Assembly: GCA_002403785.1 (NCBI GenBank) | Contig: DHIM01000370.1 | Span: forward strand, 1,561 to 12,344 | Origin: Clostridium sp. UBA4746 | GTDB taxonomy: Bacteria > Bacillota > Clostridia > Clostridiales > Clostridiaceae | Direction: 5' to 3' | Length of the DNA: 10,784 nucleotides | Shown here: piece after piece, positions 1 to 5,350 of the stretch | Layout: each line of letters begins with the position of its first letter | Numbering within the stretch: the first letter of the stretch is position 1 | The notes under the pieces: generated by a model | What the model was told of the DNA's origin: nothing | Seen by the model: the letters and a program-made list of their open reading frames with translations, nothing else | The model's database searches: none | Position numbers and translations under genes: made by a program

Positions 1-168
1 CTCAACCATTTTTTTAACCATTTGTCCTCCAACAGAACCATTCTCTCTTGAGGTTAAATCTCCGTTGTAACCATCGGTAAGATTTACTCCTACTTCCTTT
101 GCAGCTTCCATCTTAAATTTGTTTAACCCAGCTTTTGCCTCTGGAACTAATACTCTACTTCTTGACAT
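1..168 (-). CDS. Alpha/beta-type small acid-soluble spore protein (SASP), 3' end outside window
   Basis: The 56 visible codons start MSRSRVLVPEAK and contain KFKMEAAKEVGV followed by SRENGSVGGQMVKKMVE. These are the two conserved blocks of alpha/beta SASPs: the region around the germination-protease site and the C-terminal GxVGGxMVKxM block. The family is known to coat spore DNA in the forespore, protecting it from UV and heat, and to be degraded by the Gpr protease at germination as an amino-acid source. The ATG is preceded by a strong AGGAGGT site at about 8 bp. Family members are usually 60-75 residues, so only a few C-terminal residues are missing, cut by the window edge and not by mutation. 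A sigma-G-like promoter lies upstream, as expected for this family. Clostridia carry several ssp paralogues, so I give no specific symbol. Confidence 0.93.
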   Translation of the reverse strand, partial: MSRSRVLVPEAKAGLNKFKMEAAKEVGVNLTDGYNGDLTSRENGSVGGQMVKKMVE

Positions 169-208
169 ATAAATAACCTCCTCAAAATTTTATATTTTTT
201 TCTATTAC

Positions 209-238
209 TATTATGTGCATTATTATAAAATATACTCA
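209..238 (-). promoter_or_regulatory. Sigma-G-like promoter for the SASP gene
   Basis: Read on the minus strand, TGAGTA (238-233) is followed after 17 bp by CATAATA (215-209). The classical forespore sigma-G consensus is TGAATA, 17-18 bp, CATACTA, so each element has one mismatch. The predicted transcript start near 202 leaves about 35 nt of leader before the SASP ATG, with the AGGAGGT site at 175-183. The match is by eye in AT-rich DNA, but the gene family makes this sigma factor the expected one. Confidence 0.55.
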
Positions 239-285
239 TAGTAATTAATGGATATTTAAGTATTTTAAAATAAATAAGGAGTATT

Positions 286-326
286 ATGTTAAAACAATAG
301 CCACCCTCATAATGAGAGTGGCTATT
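286..326 (-). terminator. Intrinsic terminator of spo0A
   Basis: An inverted repeat of about 15 bp occupies 296-326, with arms containing AATAGCCAC and GTGGCTATT and almost no loop. It starts 3 nt past the spo0A stop. Its one imperfect pair is a G-U wobble when read as minus-strand RNA but a C-A mismatch on the plus strand. The minus-strand arm is followed by GTTTT. Both points favour a terminator for spo0A, separating it from the SASP gene. Confidence 0.8.
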
Positions 327-328
327 AA

Positions 329-1141
329 CTAACTTACCCTATTTTCTAATCTTAACTTATCAGCTACCATTGCTATGAATTCCGAATTGGTAGGCTTGCC
401 CTTTTCATTACGAATAGTATAACCAAATATCTTATTAATAGTTTCTACTTCTCCTCTAGTCCATGCAACTTCTATTGCATGTCTCATTGCTCTTTCTACC
501 CTACTCGCAGTAGTATTAAATTCCTTCCCCAATGATGGATACAATTCTTTTGTAACTGCTGATAATAGCGAAGTATTATTCACTACCATGTTTATTGCTT
601 CCCTTAGATACATGTACCCTTTTATATTAGCAGGGATTCCAATTTCATGAATAATACTAGTTATTTGATTAATCATATCAACTGGTTGACTTTTATTGAT
701 TACAATTTTGGTATTATCAATGTCTGTAATTGTTTTTTTTACTTCTTCACAACATATAGTATTGTTTAACGTTTGTCTAATCCTTTTAATAAATACCTCC
801 ATGTCAAATGGTTTTATAACATAATAATCTGCTCCAAGTGATATAGCCCTTTGGGTTATTTTTTCATGACCTACCGCCGATAAAACTATTATACGAGGCA
901 TTGGATCTAAGTCCATTTTATTTAACCTCTCTAAAACTCCCAACCCATCAAGAATAGGCATAATTATGTCAAGTACTACTAAATCAGGTTTTTTTTCTTC
1001 AATTAATTTTAAAGCCTCTAATCCATTTTCTGCAATACCAGTAACTACAATATCCTTTTGTGTTAATAGATAGTCATTAAGAATATTACAAAATTCCTTA
1101 TTGTCATCAGCAATGATTATATTTATTTTCGAATCTTCCAT
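329..1141 (-). CDS. spo0A: Spo0A, sporulation master response regulator
   Basis: Cytoplasmic transcription factor that, when phosphorylated, switches clostridia and bacilli into sporulation (and solvent formation in some clostridia) by binding 0A boxes. With the start chosen here it has 270 residues. Receiver domain about 4-122: acidic pocket D12/D13, phospho-acceptor D58 in LDIIMP, S88 and K110 of IKPFDM. A variable linker (about 123-150) follows, then the Spo0A C-terminal domain with the near-invariant DNA-binding helix SRVERAMRHAIEVAW (213-227) and GKPTNSEFIAM. The longer frame could begin at an ATG at 1159, but that ATG has no ribosome binding site. AAGGAG at 1156-1151 lies 9 bp before the ATG at 1141, and the resulting MEDSKI start is typical of clostridial Spo0A. 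The gene has its own sigma-H-like promoter and terminator. The usual upstream neighbour spoIVB is absent, so a second spo0A copy elsewhere in the genome cannot be excluded. Confidence 0.97.
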   Translation of the reverse strand: MEDSKINIIIADDNKEFCNILNDYLLTQKDIVVTGIAENGLEALKLIEEKKPDLVVLDIIMPILDGLGVLERLNKMDLDPMPRIIVLSAVGHEKITQRAISLGADYYVIKPFDMEVFIKRIRQTLNNTICCEEVKKTITDIDNTKIVINKSQPVDMINQITSIIHEIGIPANIKGYMYLREAINMVVNNTSLLSAVTKELYPSLGKEFNTTASRVERAMRHAIEVAWTRGEVETINKIFGYTIRNEKGKPTNSEFIAMVADKLRLENRVS

Positions 1142-1150
1142 ATTTGTAAT

Positions 1151-1156
1151 CTCCTT
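1151..1156 (-). promoter_or_regulatory. Ribosome binding site that fixes the spo0A start
   Basis: AAGGAG on the minus strand lies 9 nt before the ATG at 1141. In the longer reading frame the same bases would encode residues 2-3, and the upstream ATG at 1159 has no Shine-Dalgarno sequence. The shorter start is therefore preferred. Confidence 0.85.
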
Positions 1157-1186
1157 CATATTTAAGTTTTATATCCTAATAACTAT

Positions 1187-1215
1187 AAATTCTACAAAAG
1201 TTTTTAATTTCCTTT
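1187..1215 (-). promoter_or_regulatory. Sigma-H-type promoter of spo0A
   Basis: On the minus strand, AAAGGAAAT (1215-1207) is followed after 11 bp by GTAGAATTT (1195-1187). This fits every position of the published Bacillus sigma-H consensus (RnAGGAwww, 11-12 bp, RnnGAATww). Sigma-H control of spo0A is established in Bacillus and supported in clostridia. The predicted start near 1180 gives a leader of about 40 nt. The only 0A-box-like element I see is a weak TTGTCATA at 1241-1248 (6 of 8 to TTGTCGAA). Confidence 0.75.
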
Positions 1216-1357
1216 TTTTTCCATAAAATATTTTATAACGTTGTCATAATAAATAATATAAAAGATTCTTTTTCTAATTTCTATGTTATTTCTACGTTTC
1301 AACCCATAGGAATAGCGAGTACACATTTCTTCGGCTCGAAACATAGCAAAATTTAAA

Positions 1358-1432
1358 TTCTTACAACAACTGAATTGAAAGCTTCTATTCAGGCAATATT
1401 ACCAATGCTTGAAGGTTTCTTCAGAATGTATA
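1358..1432 (+). pseudogene. Possible 3' remnant of a decayed gene
   Basis: After an in-frame TAA at 1355-1357 the frame stays open for 24 codons up to a TAA stop. It encodes a balanced, amphipathic-looking C-terminus containing TELKASIQAILPMLEGF and ending FRMYK. The composition is unlike the AT-rich spacer around it, which in other frames gives mostly I, N, K, Y and stops. There is no ATG with a ribosome binding site at its head. The same frame is also open before the TAA, giving STHFFGSKHSKI just upstream, as if one stop had interrupted a longer gene. I do not recognise the family, and a chance open stretch remains a real alternative. Confidence 0.25.
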
Positions 1433-1456
1433 AATAATAATAATAATAATAATAAT
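1433..1456. repeat. (AAT)8 trinucleotide microsatellite
   Basis: Eight perfect tandem copies of AAT lie immediately after the open stretch ending near 1432 and about 130 bp upstream of the 1588 start codon. The read is direct from the sequence. Such tracts can change length by slippage; no role is evident. Confidence 0.95.
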
Positions 1457-1587
1457 CACGGAATTTAAAAACAACCCAAATGTATATTTAAATTAATTAT
1501 GTAAATAATATACTATATAACCTTCTTATGTTGTTATATAAGTAAGGAGATTATTGAAAACGTTTATTATCGAAAGGAAGTGTACAA

Positions 1588-1755
1588 ATGGTTGATATGT
1601 ATTATAGGCTTGTAAAAGCAGGATTAAGAACAATTCAAAAAGTTCCAGATCAGTTTAGGGCTGCTGTAATTGCAGATTTAACAACTTTTGCATTAGACGA
1701 AAATGGAAATCCAATACCAACGCCAACTGTATCTAATTTAATAGTACATAGATAA
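1588..1755 (+). CDS. Small orphan protein, possibly related to phage tail-region (CD1375-like) proteins
   Basis: A 55-codon gene beginning MVDMYYRLVKAGLRTIQKVP and ending PTPTVSNLIVHR. Evidence that it is real: ribosome binding site AAAGGAAG 7-8 bp before the ATG, balanced amino-acid composition, and a terminator hairpin that begins at its stop codon. The N-terminal pattern Y-x-L-[IV]-x-x-G-x-x-[ST]-I-x-x-VP-x-x-[FWY]-R is, from memory, that of short proteins encoded beside XkdX in the tail modules of clostridial phages and phage-like particles (CD1375-like family). It has no signal peptide or membrane helix. The 20-odd residue tail rich in N, P and T is longer than I expect for that family. 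No other phage gene is nearby, so it may be a leftover of an excised or decayed prophage or a domesticated gene. The function is unknown. Confidence 0.75.
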   Translation: MVDMYYRLVKAGLRTIQKVPDQFRAAVIADLTTFALDENGNPIPTPTVSNLIVHR

Positions 1756-1780
1756 AGACTTTAAATAGTCTTTTTTTATT
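1754..1780 (+). terminator. Intrinsic terminator of the small gene at 1588
   Basis: The stem AAAGACT (1754-1760) pairs perfectly with AGTCTTT (1767-1773) around a 6-nt loop and is followed by a run of T. The stem overlaps the last bases of the TAA stop codon, so the gene is a compact single-gene transcript end. Confidence 0.85.
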
Positions 1781-1781
1781 G

Positions 1782-2068
1782 CCATTTACTAAATATTGTA
1801 ATCTATACTAAAGAAAATATCCTCTAAAATTGAATTTAACATAATAATAAAATATAGATGTTACACAAAATATATATTTAATTATGCTATAAATACCACA
1901 AATCAGCTATATATTGTGAATATAAAGTATATATTTTCTCAATAAGGCATGAAAATCAGTTATAATTAAATCATCACTTCGTAGCTATTTATCACCTTCG
2001 CAGCTGTGATATTAAGTAATATTATTTTAAAACATGAAATGCCTATATTATTGGGGAGGATATCAAAA
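1782..2068. other. AT-rich intergenic region upstream of the Ca2+/H+ antiporter, with an imperfect tandem repeat
   Basis: 1782-1970 is AT-rich spacer with no gene I can support. A TATAAT hexamer lies at 1961-1966 but without a convincing -35. At 1973-2005 there are two copies of a short unit, ATCACTTCGTAGCT and ATCACCTTCGCAGCT, 18 bp apart; the second copy also forms an ATCAC/GTGAT hairpin (1991-2010). I could not match this to a known riboswitch class. 2011-2052 holds no signal. 2053-2059 is the ribosome binding site of the antiporter gene. Confidence 0.6.
2053..2059 (+). promoter_or_regulatory. Ribosome binding site that fixes the antiporter start
   Basis: GGGGAGG lies 9 nt before the ATG at 2069. 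The open frame extends further upstream to a GTG at 2006, but that codon sits inside the repeat/hairpin and has no Shine-Dalgarno sequence. The added 21 residues are also not part of the family's usual N-terminus. Confidence 0.85.
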
Positions 2069-3124
2069 ATGAAAAGAATAAAAAAAATGTATTATTTATT
2101 AATTTTTATACCTATTAGTATTATAATTCACTACATGCAAATAGGAGGTCCTAGCGTACAGTTTCTAATAACTGCTTTAGCAATAGTGCCCCTCGCAGCA
2201 TTACTTGGAGAAGCCACCGAAGAATTATCAAAGTATACTGGGGCGAAATTTGGTGGGTTTTTAAGTGCTACATTTGGTAATGTAACAGAGTTAATTTTAT
2301 CGTTTTTTGCATTAAAACAAGGTTTATTTGATATAGTTAAAGCGTCGATTGCTGGTTCTATGATAGGAAATGTATTATTAGTATTAGGATTAAGCATGTT
2401 TATGGGCGGCTTAAAAAACAAAACACAGAAATTTGCGAAAGAAGGTGTAAACACTTCTGTAAGTTTACTTACTTTAGCAGTAATAAGTTTAGTTATACCT
2501 GCCGTATGTACAGGAAATTTAAGCACAGCAGATTTAAACCCAATAAACTATGAAAATCTTAGTGTAGTTATAGCAATAGTAATGCTTATAGTATATTCTT
2601 GTAGTTTATATTTTTCATTTTTTACGCATAAAGACTTATACGGTGTAGACCATGAGGCTTCTGAAAAGAAGTGGAAGCAATCGACTTCTATAGCCATTTT
2701 ATTAATAGCAACAGCATTTGTAGCTATAGAAAGTGAATTATTAGTTGGTAATATAGAACCAATGACGCAGCAATTACATTTATCCAAACTATTTGTAGGT
2801 TTGATAATAATACCAATTATAGGTAATGCTGCAGAGCATGCAACAGCAGTAACTATGGCTATAAAAAACAAAATGGATATTGCCATAGAAATAGCTATAG
2901 GTTCAAGTTTGCAAATAATTTTGTTTATAGCGCCCATATTGGTTTTGGTAAGTTTACTATTTAAACCTATGGCACTAATATTCAACACCTATGAAATAGT
3001 GGCTCTTGGCGTAACCGTAATTATAGCTAACAAAGTTTGTAATGATGGGGAATCCAATTGGTTAGAAGGATTACAGTTAGTAAGTGTCTATATAATACTC
3101 GCTGCAACATTCTTTGCAGTTTAA
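2069..3124 (+). CDS. cax: Ca2+/H+ antiporter, CAX family
   Basis: Inner-membrane cation exchanger that exports Ca2+ (in some members other divalent cations) in return for protons. The 351 residues match the usual CAX length. Both signature alpha repeats are present: GNVTE at 70-74, within a stretch running from GEATEE (47-52) to the following helix, and GNAAEH at 252-257. The acidic residues E74 and E256 correspond to the cation-binding glutamates of the family. The rest is about eleven hydrophobic helices, with a hydrophilic central loop around HKDLYGVDHEASEKKWK separating the two halves. The start at the ATG after GGGGAGG gives a basic N-terminus (MKRIKK) before helix 1. The MFS gene follows 74 bp later with no obvious terminator between, so read-through is possible. 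Ion specificity cannot be read from sequence. Confidence 0.93.
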   Translation: MKRIKKMYYLLIFIPISIIIHYMQIGGPSVQFLITALAIVPLAALLGEATEELSKYTGAKFGGFLSATFGNVTELILSFFALKQGLFDIVKASIAGSMIGNVLLVLGLSMFMGGLKNKTQKFAKEGVNTSVSLLTLAVISLVIPAVCTGNLSTADLNPINYENLSVVIAIVMLIVYSCSLYFSFFTHKDLYGVDHEASEKKWKQSTSIAILLIATAFVAIESELLVGNIEPMTQQLHLSKLFVGLIIIPIIGNAAEHATAVTMAIKNKMDIAIEIAIGSSLQIILFIAPILVLVSLLFKPMALIFNTYEIVALGVTVIIANKVCNDGESNWLEGLQLVSVYIILAATFFAV

Positions 3125-3198
3125 AAATAAATTTTTAGATTAATTTGTTTTCTAAAATATATAAACTGTTCTAATTATATTAAAGGAGGATTAATTCT

Positions 3199-4620
3199 AT
3201 GGATCTTGGGAAAAACAGTTTAGATGTAAATAAGCAGTATAATGTAAAAGCTATTATGGCTGTTCTTCTATTTGGAGGTTTTCTTTCGCTATTTAATGAG
3301 ACCATATTAAATGTAGCCTTCGCAAATCTTATGGTAGAACTGAATATTACTGCTACCACAGTACAATGGCTTTCTACTGGTTACATGCTAGTAGTTGGTG
3401 TTCTTGTACCAGTAACAGCTTTTCTTATTCATAGCTTCACTACAAGGCACCTATTTTTAAGCGCAATGTCATTATTTTTATTAGGAACGTTAATGGCTAT
3501 ATTATCTGCCTCTTTTACTACTCTTCTTATTTCAAGAATGGTACAAGCCACAGGGACAGGAATGCTAGTACCTATTATGATGAATACTGCATTGGCAATC
3601 TCTCCTCCTGAAAAACGTGGTTCAACCATGGGCTTATGTGTCTGCGCGATTTTAATGGGACCAGCATTAGGTCCGTTAGTTTCAGGTACATTATTACAAT
3701 TTTTCCATTGGCAATCATTATTCATAGTATTAATTCCATTTGCTCTTTTATCTATAATTAGCGGAGCAATATTTTTAGAAAATGTCTCCACAATTACAAA
3801 ACCCAAAATCGATTATCTCTCTATTGTACTATCAACTATAGGTTTTGCTGGAATTATATATGGTATAAGTTCTATAAACGAAACATCTGCCAATAAATCA
3901 GCTATTATTGCATCGTTTGCTGCTGGAATAATAGGACTAATTTTCTTTACCAAACGTCAATTAACCTTAAAAGAACCAATGTTAGAATTACATGCATTTA
4001 AGCGTCCTATGTTCTCATTATGCATAATACTTATTATAATAACACAGATGGTACTGTTCTCCATGAATGTGTTATTACCTCTCTTATTACAGAATGGTTT
4101 AAATACTTCACCTTTAACTGCAGCTCTCGTTTTACTGCCATCCGTTCTAATTAGTGGGCTAACGACCCCAATAGCAGGCAAAGTTTTTGATAGAATTGGC
4201 GGCAAAAAACTAATACCTTTCGGATTCATAATAATATGCATTTTCATGTGGTTATTATCTCGTATTGGAGTCTCTACGACTGTGTCAACAATTTCTATAT
4301 TATATTGTTTTGTAGGCTTTGGAGCATCCTTAATAATACTATCTTCTCAAACAACTGCGCTTAATCAATTATCAAAAAATAACCAACCTGATGGAATTGC
4401 TATAACAAGCACCTCAATGCAGATAGCTGCAGCAATTGGTTCAACATTATTTATAGGTCTTATGACAGCAGGTCAGAATAAATTTTTGAATATTACAAGC
4501 AGTATAAGTACTCATGAAAATAATATTAGAGCACTATATAGTGGGTTCCGTTATTCCATAACAGCTGCAGTCATAATTATTACAATTGGTCTTGTGTTGT
4601 CTTTATTTTTAAAAAAATGA
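3199..4620 (+). CDS. MFS multidrug efflux transporter, DHA2 (14-helix) family
   Basis: Proton-driven drug exporter of the cytoplasmic membrane; 473 residues with about 14 hydrophobic segments, the DHA2 (EmrB/QacA-like) size. Visible features: first helix with the motif FNETILNVAFANLM (the D1-type motif), VQWLSTGYML in helix 2, a TTRHLFL loop corresponding to motif A, the RMVQATGTGMLVP segment, and the antiporter motif C stretch GPALGPLVSG in helix 5. The weak motif A and the NETILNVA form resemble the LmrB/lincomycin-type subgroup, but the substrate cannot be assigned. The start is an ATG preceded by AAAGGAGG about 9 bp away. No TetR or MarR regulator lies next to it. It runs in the same direction as the Ca2+/H+ antiporter 74 bp upstream and may share its transcript. 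Confidence 0.92.
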   Translation: MDLGKNSLDVNKQYNVKAIMAVLLFGGFLSLFNETILNVAFANLMVELNITATTVQWLSTGYMLVVGVLVPVTAFLIHSFTTRHLFLSAMSLFLLGTLMAILSASFTTLLISRMVQATGTGMLVPIMMNTALAISPPEKRGSTMGLCVCAILMGPALGPLVSGTLLQFFHWQSLFIVLIPFALLSIISGAIFLENVSTITKPKIDYLSIVLSTIGFAGIIYGISSINETSANKSAIIASFAAGIIGLIFFTKRQLTLKEPMLELHAFKRPMFSLCIILIIITQMVLFSMNVLLPLLLQNGLNTSPLTAALVLLPSVLISGLTTPIAGKVFDRIGGKKLIPFGFIIICIFMWLLSRIGVSTTVSTISILYCFVGFGASLIILSSQTTALNQLSKNNQPDGIAITSTSMQIAAAIGSTLFIGLMTAGQNKFLNITSSISTHENNIRALYSGFRYSITAAVIIITIGLVLSLFLKK

Positions 4621-4652
4621 AGTTAAAAAAATAATAAAGTATATAGAATAGA

Positions 4653-4694
4653 CATAATGTTGACATCTCTCTGACATTATTAGTGGGCATAACT
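4653..4694 (+). promoter_or_regulatory. Candidate activator-dependent promoter: TGACAT direct repeats with 11-bp period
   Basis: TGACAT occurs at 4661-4666 and again at 4672-4677, start to start exactly 11 bp. Direct hexamers at one helical turn are the usual binding layout of OmpR/PhoB-family response regulators. A -10-like CATAAC lies at 4689-4694, and the position 17 bp upstream of it (TCTCTC) has no -35 match, as in activator-dependent promoters. The repeat also sits within an ATAATGT/ACATTAT inverted repeat (4654-4660 and 4674-4680). The start of the secreted-protein gene is about 45 bp downstream. Confidence 0.4.
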
Positions 4695-4737
4695 AAAACA
4701 TAGAAGTAACAAAATAAACTAATAAGGAGAGATTAAT

Positions 4738-5196
4738 ATGAAAAATAAATCTTTAAAAACCAAAATACTAACTGGATTAATCACCGGAGGCATGCTTATA
4801 TCATCTGTTAGTACAACTTTCGCAGCTACTGATAAAACAGTACCTACTAATGGAAACAAACCCTCAAAAGTTGAATGTAGACAAAGGGAAAACAAAAGAC
4901 AACAAGGTCTAGATGCAAATTTAAAAAAACTTATATCAAGCAAAACTTTAACTCAAGATCAAGCTAATAAAGTTAAATCAGCCATAACTAAAGCTCAAGC
5001 TTTAAAGAAAGCAGATTTCAAGAAAATTAAATCAATGACTGAAGAGCAGCGTAAAACATATATGAATAGCAAAAGAATTAATCATGTAAATCCTTTAAAG
5101 GCCCTTGTCGACAATGGCACCATAACTCAGTCTCAAGCCGATAAGGTAGGTCTTAGATGCCATGGTGGGCATCATGGCCATGGTACTAAGAAGTAG
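4738..5196 (+). CDS. Secreted small protein with duplicated TQxQAxKV motif and His-rich tail, function unknown
   Basis: A 152-residue protein I cannot name. A clear Sec signal peptide is present: basic MKNKSLKTK, hydrophobic stretch to about residue 26, and likely cleavage after TFA (29/30). The mature part is Lys/Gln-rich and has a motif twice: LISSKTLTQDQANKV (about 65-79) and LVDNGTITQSQADKV (about 122-137), separated by a charged helical segment with TEEQRKTYM. Such L-x-x-G-T-[IL]-TQ-x-QA-x-K[VI] units occur in many small exported clostridial proteins of unknown role. The tail RCHGGHHGHGTKK has four His and a Cys, and a second Cys lies at 47, so metal binding or a disulfide is possible. 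There is no LPXTG motif or lipobox. The start is an ATG with AAGGAGAG in front. It is a single-gene unit, with a candidate regulated promoter before it and a strong terminator after it. Confidence 0.88.
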   Translation: MKNKSLKTKILTGLITGGMLISSVSTTFAATDKTVPTNGNKPSKVECRQRENKRQQGLDANLKKLISSKTLTQDQANKVKSAITKAQALKKADFKKIKSMTEEQRKTYMNSKRINHVNPLKALVDNGTITQSQADKVGLRCHGGHHGHGTKK

Positions 5197-5271
5197 TATA
5201 GATCATAGATTTATTTCAAATTAAATAGTGCACTCGAAGATTAGGTTAAAAAACATCAAATTATATACAGA

Positions 5272-5312
5272 GGGAGCATACTATGTAAACCCTAGTATGC
5301 TCCTTTAATTAT
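5272..5312. terminator. Intrinsic terminator between convergent genes (likely bidirectional)
   Basis: GGAGCATACTA (5273-5283) pairs perfectly over 11 bp with TAGTATGCTCC (5293-5303) around a 9-nt loop. It is followed on the plus strand by TTTAATTATT, so it ends the secreted-protein transcript 77 bp after its stop. The same stem lies about 50 bp beyond the nrdG stop on the minus strand and could end that operon too, although its minus-strand U-tract is poor. Confidence 0.85.
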
Positions 5313-5350
5313 TATAGCTTGATTCATAAAGATTTATTTTGTTAGTTTTA

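Larger units (their letters stand above)
1216..1587. other. Divergent intergenic region between spo0A and a small plus-strand gene
   Basis: No complete gene is recognisable here. It holds a palindrome TTCGGCTCGAA (1330-1340), a 7-bp inverted repeat CTATGTT/AACATAG (1281-1287 and 1340-1346), a short open stretch with coding-like composition (about 1358-1432), an (AAT)8 tract (1433-1456), and an 8-bp inverted repeat TATATAAC/GTTATATA (1514-1521 and 1533-1540) about 50 bp before the next start codon, which could be an operator. The last 25 bp carry AAAGGAAG, the ribosome binding site of the 1588 gene. No confident sigma-A promoter was found. Confidence 0.5.

Noticed and set aside
1204..1326. A 40-codon minus-strand open frame beginning MCTRYSYGLKRRNN, between spo0A and the 1588 gene
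   Set aside because: Its start has only a weak GAAGAA in front, its composition (I, Y, K, N) is that of chance frames in AT-rich DNA, and its 3' end runs into the spo0A sigma-H promoter.
1973..2010. A metal riboswitch (yybP-ykoY or NiCo type) upstream of the antiporter
   Set aside because: None of the conserved GC-rich core sequences of those classes could be found; only a short tandem repeat and a 5-bp stem are present.
2006..2068. GTG-initiated N-terminal extension of the antiporter
   Set aside because: The GTG lies inside the ATCAC/GTGAT hairpin with no Shine-Dalgarno sequence, whereas the ATG at 2069 has GGGGAGG at 9 nt.
2131..2988. Long open frames on the strand opposite the Ca2+/H+ antiporter
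   Set aside because: They mirror a clearly conserved membrane protein gene, have no ribosome binding sites and show no domain pattern.
3125..3198. A separate promoter or terminator between the antiporter and the MFS gene
   Set aside because: TTGTTT and several TATA-like hexamers occur, but none with 16-18 bp spacing, and there is no stable hairpin with a T-run.
4660..4683. TTGACA at 4660-4665 as the -35 of a normal sigma-A promoter with TATTAG as -10
   Set aside because: The spacing is 12 bp, too short, and no -10 match lies 16-18 bp downstream. The hexamer is better explained as part of the TGACAT direct repeat.
3429..4943. Minus-strand open frames opposite the MFS transporter and secreted-protein genes
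   Set aside because: They lie antisense to well-supported genes, lack start signals and encode Cys/Asn/Ile-rich sequences without family motifs.
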